A stretch of DNA of 64,000 nt from Albula goreensis (taxonomy: Eukaryota; Chordata; Actinopteri; Albuliformes; Albulidae), in contig CM040763.1 of NCBI GenBank assembly GCA_022829145.1, positions 11,579,141 through 11,643,140 on the forward strand. Direction: 5' to 3'. The first letter of the stretch is position 1. Each line of letters starts with the position of its first letter. Position numbers and translations under genes: made by a program. Below the pieces are notes generated by a model. The model made no database searches. It was not told the origin of the DNA and saw only the letters and a program-made list of their open reading frames with translations. Below, one piece after another: positions 58,804 to 64,000 of the stretch.

Positions 58804-58874
58804 ATGGAATTATGGACAAAGTTGATGCTGTTCTACAGTTGCTGTTTCGGAGCAAGTGCGGACTTTGACGGCGG
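58804..58874 (+). CDS. npnt: npnt (nephronectin) exon 1, signal peptide; gene continues past the window
   Basis: The ATG opens MELWTKLMLFYSCCFGASAD and then FDG, ending in a GG|GTAAGG donor. A short charged N-terminus, a hydrophobic core (LMLFYSCCF) and a small-residue cleavage region (GASA) make a typical secretion signal. Human nephronectin starts with a signal peptide followed by AEFDGRWPRQ; ADFDG plus a phase-2 donor at the same place fits. The GG start of the split codon gives Gly where human has Arg. Nephronectin is a secreted matrix protein with EGF-like repeats and a MAM domain that binds integrin alpha8-beta1, important in kidney development and, in zebrafish, heart valve formation. 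Position downstream of ints12 on the plus strand agrees with vertebrate gene order. Only the signal peptide is in view, so the assignment rests on this exon and synteny. Confidence 0.7.
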
Positions 58875-61800
58875 GTAAGGAATATATGGCGTCTCTCGGG
58901 TGGTACGGGACCAGTGCTGTGCAATGTCTAATTTTCTAAAGTGTAGCGTATCAACAGTAAGTAAAAAGAAATGTGTTGCCATTATTTATAGTCGGCTTAT
59001 AGTCAATAAGTTTCCAAGTGTTTTGCACGTATGTCGACAACTGTTATTAAATGTTTATTTGACCTGGTTCGAGAAATCGAAAGCACGTGTCCTCTGTTTG
59101 GAGAAAACATACATTTACAATATAGACACACCAAAGAAACTGACATTTATGAAAAAACAAAAAAAAAAAAACATCAACCTTGCTTTTACTTTAAAACAAA
59201 GTCACGCAATTCATAATTCTGTTATGTGCACTCGTATCTCAATCAAAGCACTTGAAGTGTTAAATTCATGTTTTAAAAATATACTAAAAGATCCAAGTAT
59301 GCTAATCGAATTTATAAAAAAGAAAAAAACTGGAACGACACATACACCAACATAAAATGGTAGCCTATGTGTAGAACGATACAACGGGCATCGTTCAAAA
59401 AGGTGAATTTTTTCGCAGGTGCAGAAACGTGAGTGGCAGTCTTCGCGTTGCCAGGTAGCTCAAATCCACCAACAATCTAGAGAAACCATTCGAAGTAGCC
59501 TCTGTGCCACGGCAAAATAGCTGTAGTGTTTTGAGGTTTTGAGTTAGTGTTTAGTGCTCCTTTCAATTATTGTCGACATAGTTAAGAGTGATGAGATACT
59601 ACACCGCAAGCTCTGGCTAAAATATCTGCTTGCATTGCTGAAATGTGTTATTACTGATACTGGATCAAATACGTGACTTTCTTGAGGTGCACTGCACTAA
59701 TCGTAAGCAAATCATAATCGTTTGTGACACATGGCTGAAATGGCTTAACATTACAGTTCTATTAAATGAAAAATTATACCATTTGCATTTCGCTTAAAAC
59801 CACGAAATAAAGAAACGTTGCTCTTTTTCTTGTACAACTTTACCGTTTGACGCTTAACAGTTCGCATAGGGTGTAGACAAGAAAACTGATCTTCTCGTGC
59901 ATTCTGGTGCTAAACGAGACACAATATACCATGTGAAGCTGGATAAGACGTTTTAGACAAAGAACCCACTAAAGAATTATGGTAGATCATCATAATAAAA
60001 ATAACATGAACGATTTATCGCATAGCTTAATGCAAGGTGCAAGGTTTCTCAATTGGGAGGGAGTCTCAGGGTTGATCAATAAAGGGAAAATAAACATATT
60101 CATTTATATTTCTGCATTTCATTAATTCCACTTTTACATTTTTCACATTTAGATAACATGCTTAGTTTATATGACTTTGGTAACACAATCATAATCATTG
60201 AAATATATTACATATTTGCACATTATGAAATACATGCCAGATAACTGATAACAATTGTAAGTGACATCACTTTTCAGGACTAGTCATACATCCTTGTATG
60301 TTAAATATCCACTGCATCACAGCCTTCATAAGGTGCTGAGTTGAGTCACCTGTGCAAGGAAGTGTGGATACTTAGCCAGAGGGAGGTCAGTTTAGTGGGA
60401 CATGAGATGAGAACGGTCAAAAAGCATTGCCAGAGAACATATGTGTTTGTGGCATTGGATGTGGCACAAAGAGTCTCAGAGTAGTAGTGAGGTTCAAGCC
60501 TCAGTTTCTATGTTCCAACCTTGTTGATTGTAAGTGAAAATGCAAAACTGAGCACAGATCAGCTCTCCCACTCTGAGACGCTGAGATAGGTGTTAGGAGG
60601 TCATCACCATTATAAACATGAATGATCGATTCGTTCTCAGTTCAAAGAAAAATCCCGATATGCTACTAGTCCTTTCTTATGTAAGATATAGCATGGTGCA
60701 TTTGTACTAATCATGTATTTCATTTTATGGTATATAACTTTTTTGTTATGAAATTCTAGTCAAGACCAGGAGCAGAAACTAATGTTCATCCGCTGTAATG
60801 ATTTTGTCTGCAGCCTGTTAATATTAAGGTTATTTATGTGAGATGATTGTTAATAGATATGGTTATTTGAACAGCAGAGTCTTAAATTATGTCTTCATTG
60901 TGTGTATCTGATTATGTATTATAGTTTATTCATGCTGATCATTGTACTGTTTAGTTGCCAACAAGGCTCTTTTGGAGCTCAGTTTTCTTCTATAGAAAAT
61001 CAGATGCAAATTTTTTCTTTTTACATCAATCTGAGCTGCAAAGTAGTTTTTTCATGACTAACAGTGTTGGTCACGTAAATATGAGAAGTCACTTGGTCAT
61101 TTCATATGCGTTTAGCAAGTCAGCAACAGTGCTGGTGCACATAGGATGAACCTGTCTGATACAGTCAGTACTCCTTACAGTATGTGAGGTCCAATAGTCA
61201 ATGTACAGCAAACTTGGGTTTCAGGGTCATAACTCCATTAACAAAAACAAAATATCTGCATATGTTATTTTAAGGTTAGAAAGATAAGAACTTTGTCCAG
61301 CAGAACCACTTTATTCACTACAGTTTATACCATGGGTGCTGTTATTTGTAGTGTACAGGCTGTGTGGGGGTGTGGTTTGTGGGAACAATGAGCAGGGCTG
61401 GGTGGGGGTGGGGAAATGTGAGGCTCAGTCATGCAGTTTTTTGCTTCATCACAGAACACTGTAAAGATGAAAATCTTCATTAGCACTGCTTCTTTAGGTA
61501 AAATTTCAGGTAAATAATAACACCAGACATTTATATAATATGGAAAGTCTTAGTATATGTGCACAGCTGCACATGCACATCTGTAGCCCTACTTGAGAAA
61601 TGTAGTGTTAATTAAAAGAGCCCAGTTTTCATTCCATAGTCCTTAACCTTGTTTATTTGACAAAATCTTTTGAAAATGCAATAGTCCATTGTAAAGATAT
61701 CAAATAATATTATTTAATATTTGAACAGTTTGTGCCAGATACTGATTTGAGGCAACCTGATTAGGCCACACTGGCCTAACTGAGGTAGTGCCGCACAGAG

Positions 61801-64000
61801 ACCATGCTTTGTGTTGCCAAAACAACTTGTTGTGACAGTCTCGTTGTCAGAGTAAATGGAGCAGTCGCTTGTCATTGCTCAGCCTATGGTGTGTGTCTCA
61901 TTTGGCATTCATCGCGATTTTGACGCCTGAGCTGGTGCTTTTTCAGAGGTTACTGTCTGCTTCGTTGGAGCGTGACGAATTCCTCCCGTCCTTTATGAGG
62001 CGCACTCAAGAGTTCATTTGCATCCCTCATTTTTGATGCGGCTGGATCCTGCAACAGGCTTGCCGCAAAATCACTGCTGGCAAGTGAGTTATCATCAGCC
62101 TCTCTTTTGGGAAGCGTGCTGTATACCGACAGACATACATCTGCTGTTTTTAAGGGGGAGGGCAGGTGGATGCAAAGTGGATGCAAAAATTCATGTGGGT
62201 GTAAATAATTTCTGCTTCATATTAACAAATGGAATACTTCATTTGTAAAGACTTTGCCTGTGCAACTTTCCAAATGTCATATGCCGCATATTGCAAAAGA
62301 GATACTCTGACATTTTGGCAGTTTAGCCCTTCTGTCCGCTTACCAATGGCAGAGCAATCCAGGTGTGCCATTTTAATTTCTGTGGCTACGGTACAAAGAT
62401 ATTTCTGGAAGCAATTCACCAAACTGTACTTGTCTTTCGCGTAGTTATTGGATGAATGGATGTCCATGGATAGGTCTGGCATGCTCTACCTATTTCCAAT
62501 TTGAAGTGAGGAAAATACAACTTGCACCTAAAATGAGATGGGTTTTTGAGTGAAATAATATGATTACTGTTATTTTAGAACTTTTAGTGACGATGAATAC
62601 ATTGCATTCTTCCATTTGGCACGTCAATATTAGCTGCAAAGTGATATTAGCCTGTCAAGTTGAAAATCACCAGTCTCCTGATTCTTGTTTTCTTCCCATC
62701 AGACCTACCCTTGACATGTGCTCACATGAGAAGCGGGAGCGTTTCTCATTTTTTATTGGAGCAAGATAGAGTTTCTGGACCTTTCCATAGACTTCCAGTT
62801 TTTTGTGCTTATGCTAAGATATTGTCATAAGGCATGAAAAGAAAATGAAACAGTACTGTAATCAGATTCAAGGTGAATCCATTTTTATTCAGTCAGTTTG
62901 GGACATTCATTGAGATTCAACCCATAAGGTCAGAACTCCTCATTGAATATCATAGGCATTTCTCAATTCACAAATTAAATTTCAGTTCATTCCATTAATC
63001 AGTTGAATTGAAATAGGACTGAGCCCAACTGTAGGTTCATTCATTATTTATTAATGGGGAGCCCCTGCCACTGGAGAAATTAGTTTTAATAGGTGAGCTG
63101 TTTGCTGGTGCAGGTAGAGAGAGGCAGTTTGGATGCTTTCTAGAGCCCACGTTTTTGCCCTGTACCCTGCCATTTATATGACCTGCATATTGTTATACAT
63201 TGTTTGGCCTGTCTGGCTAGACAAAGTGCAAACAGTTTCAAAATGTCACTGTTAGTTAGAGGTTCTCAGTTATTTGTACAAGAATAAACAGATAAATAAT
63301 AACGCCAGCATTGCATCTCATGTGCCAGACAATGGAAAATAACAGTACTAAAACCTAAATCATAAATCTAATACATGTTCAGGAGACATTTTAGTTGAAG
63401 TCTTAACACTAGAGGGCTTTTGTAAAGTCTGATGATCTGTTCTCCAGTGCAAGATCCAGATAATCATAATCATTTTAAGCTTTTTTTTACTTTTCTGAAA
63501 CATAACCTTAAATGGGCTTTGCAGATTATTGTAGGAACATGTGCAGCCTGTTTTGCTTTTACTGGAAGTTAATCTTTGCCTCTAAGTCTGCCAAGAATCT
63601 GCTTTCGCAAAGGGCAGTTTGTCAGCGTTTTAAAACAATGAGTCCACGTTAGACACAGAAAGATTGTGTTTTGATAAGCTGTGACTTGTCACTAAGAAAT
63701 TTCTTAGGCTGGATAGAGGAAAATATTTGTATATATAAAACTTGTAAATCTCATTTTGTTTTTCTGTTGTTTAACATGACATGAAATTATCCACCCTGTA
63801 CCATTCTGTTTTTCTTGTCATCCTTCATTCCACCACTTGTATGAGAATTCACATCACAGACCCAAAGCTCCCAGCCATCACATTTGTTCTTTTCTAATCT
63901 GATCCACATTTACTGCTCCTTTCTTTGTGACCTTCAGGGAGTTCACTGCTGAGCTGAAGAATTTTAATTCTTTTCTGTATGCATCACCTGTGTCAATTCC
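58875..64000 (+). other. npnt: npnt intron 1 (partial), no second exon seen
   Basis: I looked for exon 2, which should encode IVSSIGLCRYGGRIDCCWGW-like sequence, and did not find it up to the window end. The intron is therefore at least 5.1 kb. It is AT-rich, with no recognisable nested gene; the 151-codon open frame at 58,900-59,355 has no known resemblance. Confidence 0.55.

Noticed and set aside
58900-59355. 151-codon open frame after npnt exon 1
   Set aside because: Lys/Asn/Ile-rich translation of AT-rich intron with poly-A runs, and no resemblance to nephronectin exon 2.

Overview
The window reads as nuclear DNA of a ray-finned (teleost-type) fish. It has multi-exon vertebrate genes with GT-AG introns, long AT-rich non-coding stretches, dinucleotide and tetranucleotide microsatellites, and no operons or bacterial features. 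Gene content and order correspond to the vertebrate TET2 - INTS12 - NPNT neighbourhood (human 4q24), in rearranged or reduced form. I cannot name the species.

Layout. (1) 1-~13,980, plus strand: the complete coding part of tet2, nine coding exons (969-4002, 4123-4213, 4329-4422, 5814-6022, 7105-7255, 7540-7629, 7776-7913, 8739-9093, 9504-10891), then a long AT-rich 3' UTR. The joined exons total 5,550 nt, predicting 1,849 residues (human 2,002). All residues I know to bind iron and 2-oxoglutarate are present. (2) 17,452-17,597, minus strand: one isolated, intact J-domain exon of DNAJB12/DNAJB14 type, with good splice sites but no partner exons found nearby. (3) 18,783-22,257, minus strand: ints12 (Integrator subunit 12) in six coding exons with a complete C4HC3 PHD finger. 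The second exon carries an apparent +1 base in a homopolymer that breaks the frame, and the fifth exon appears to use a GC-AG intron. (4) ~22.3-58.0 kb: about 36 kb with no gene I can identify. It holds microsatellites, an interstitial telomere-like array (44.36-44.47 kb), a consensus CTCF site (24.19 kb), a near-consensus ZNF143-like site (27.77 kb), and a few unexplained exon-like stretches (33.65, 36.17 and 56.16 kb). (5) 58,804-58,874, plus strand: the signal-peptide exon of npnt (nephronectin), with the rest of that gene beyond the right edge.

Compared with the usual order (TET2 - PPA2 - ARHGEF38 - INTS12 - GSTCD - NPNT), ppa2 and arhgef38 are absent between tet2 and ints12. gstcd, normally head-to-head with INTS12, was not found between ints12 and npnt. 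The genes do not form one pathway: TET2 oxidises 5-methylcytosine, INTS12 belongs to the Integrator snRNA-processing/transcription-attenuation complex, and nephronectin is an extracellular-matrix integrin ligand. I found no CRISPR array, no intact transposon and no recognisable tRNA or rRNA gene. The most notable observations are the orphan J-domain exon, the ints12 frame break, the missing gstcd, and a long TG repeat just upstream of a tet2 splice acceptor.
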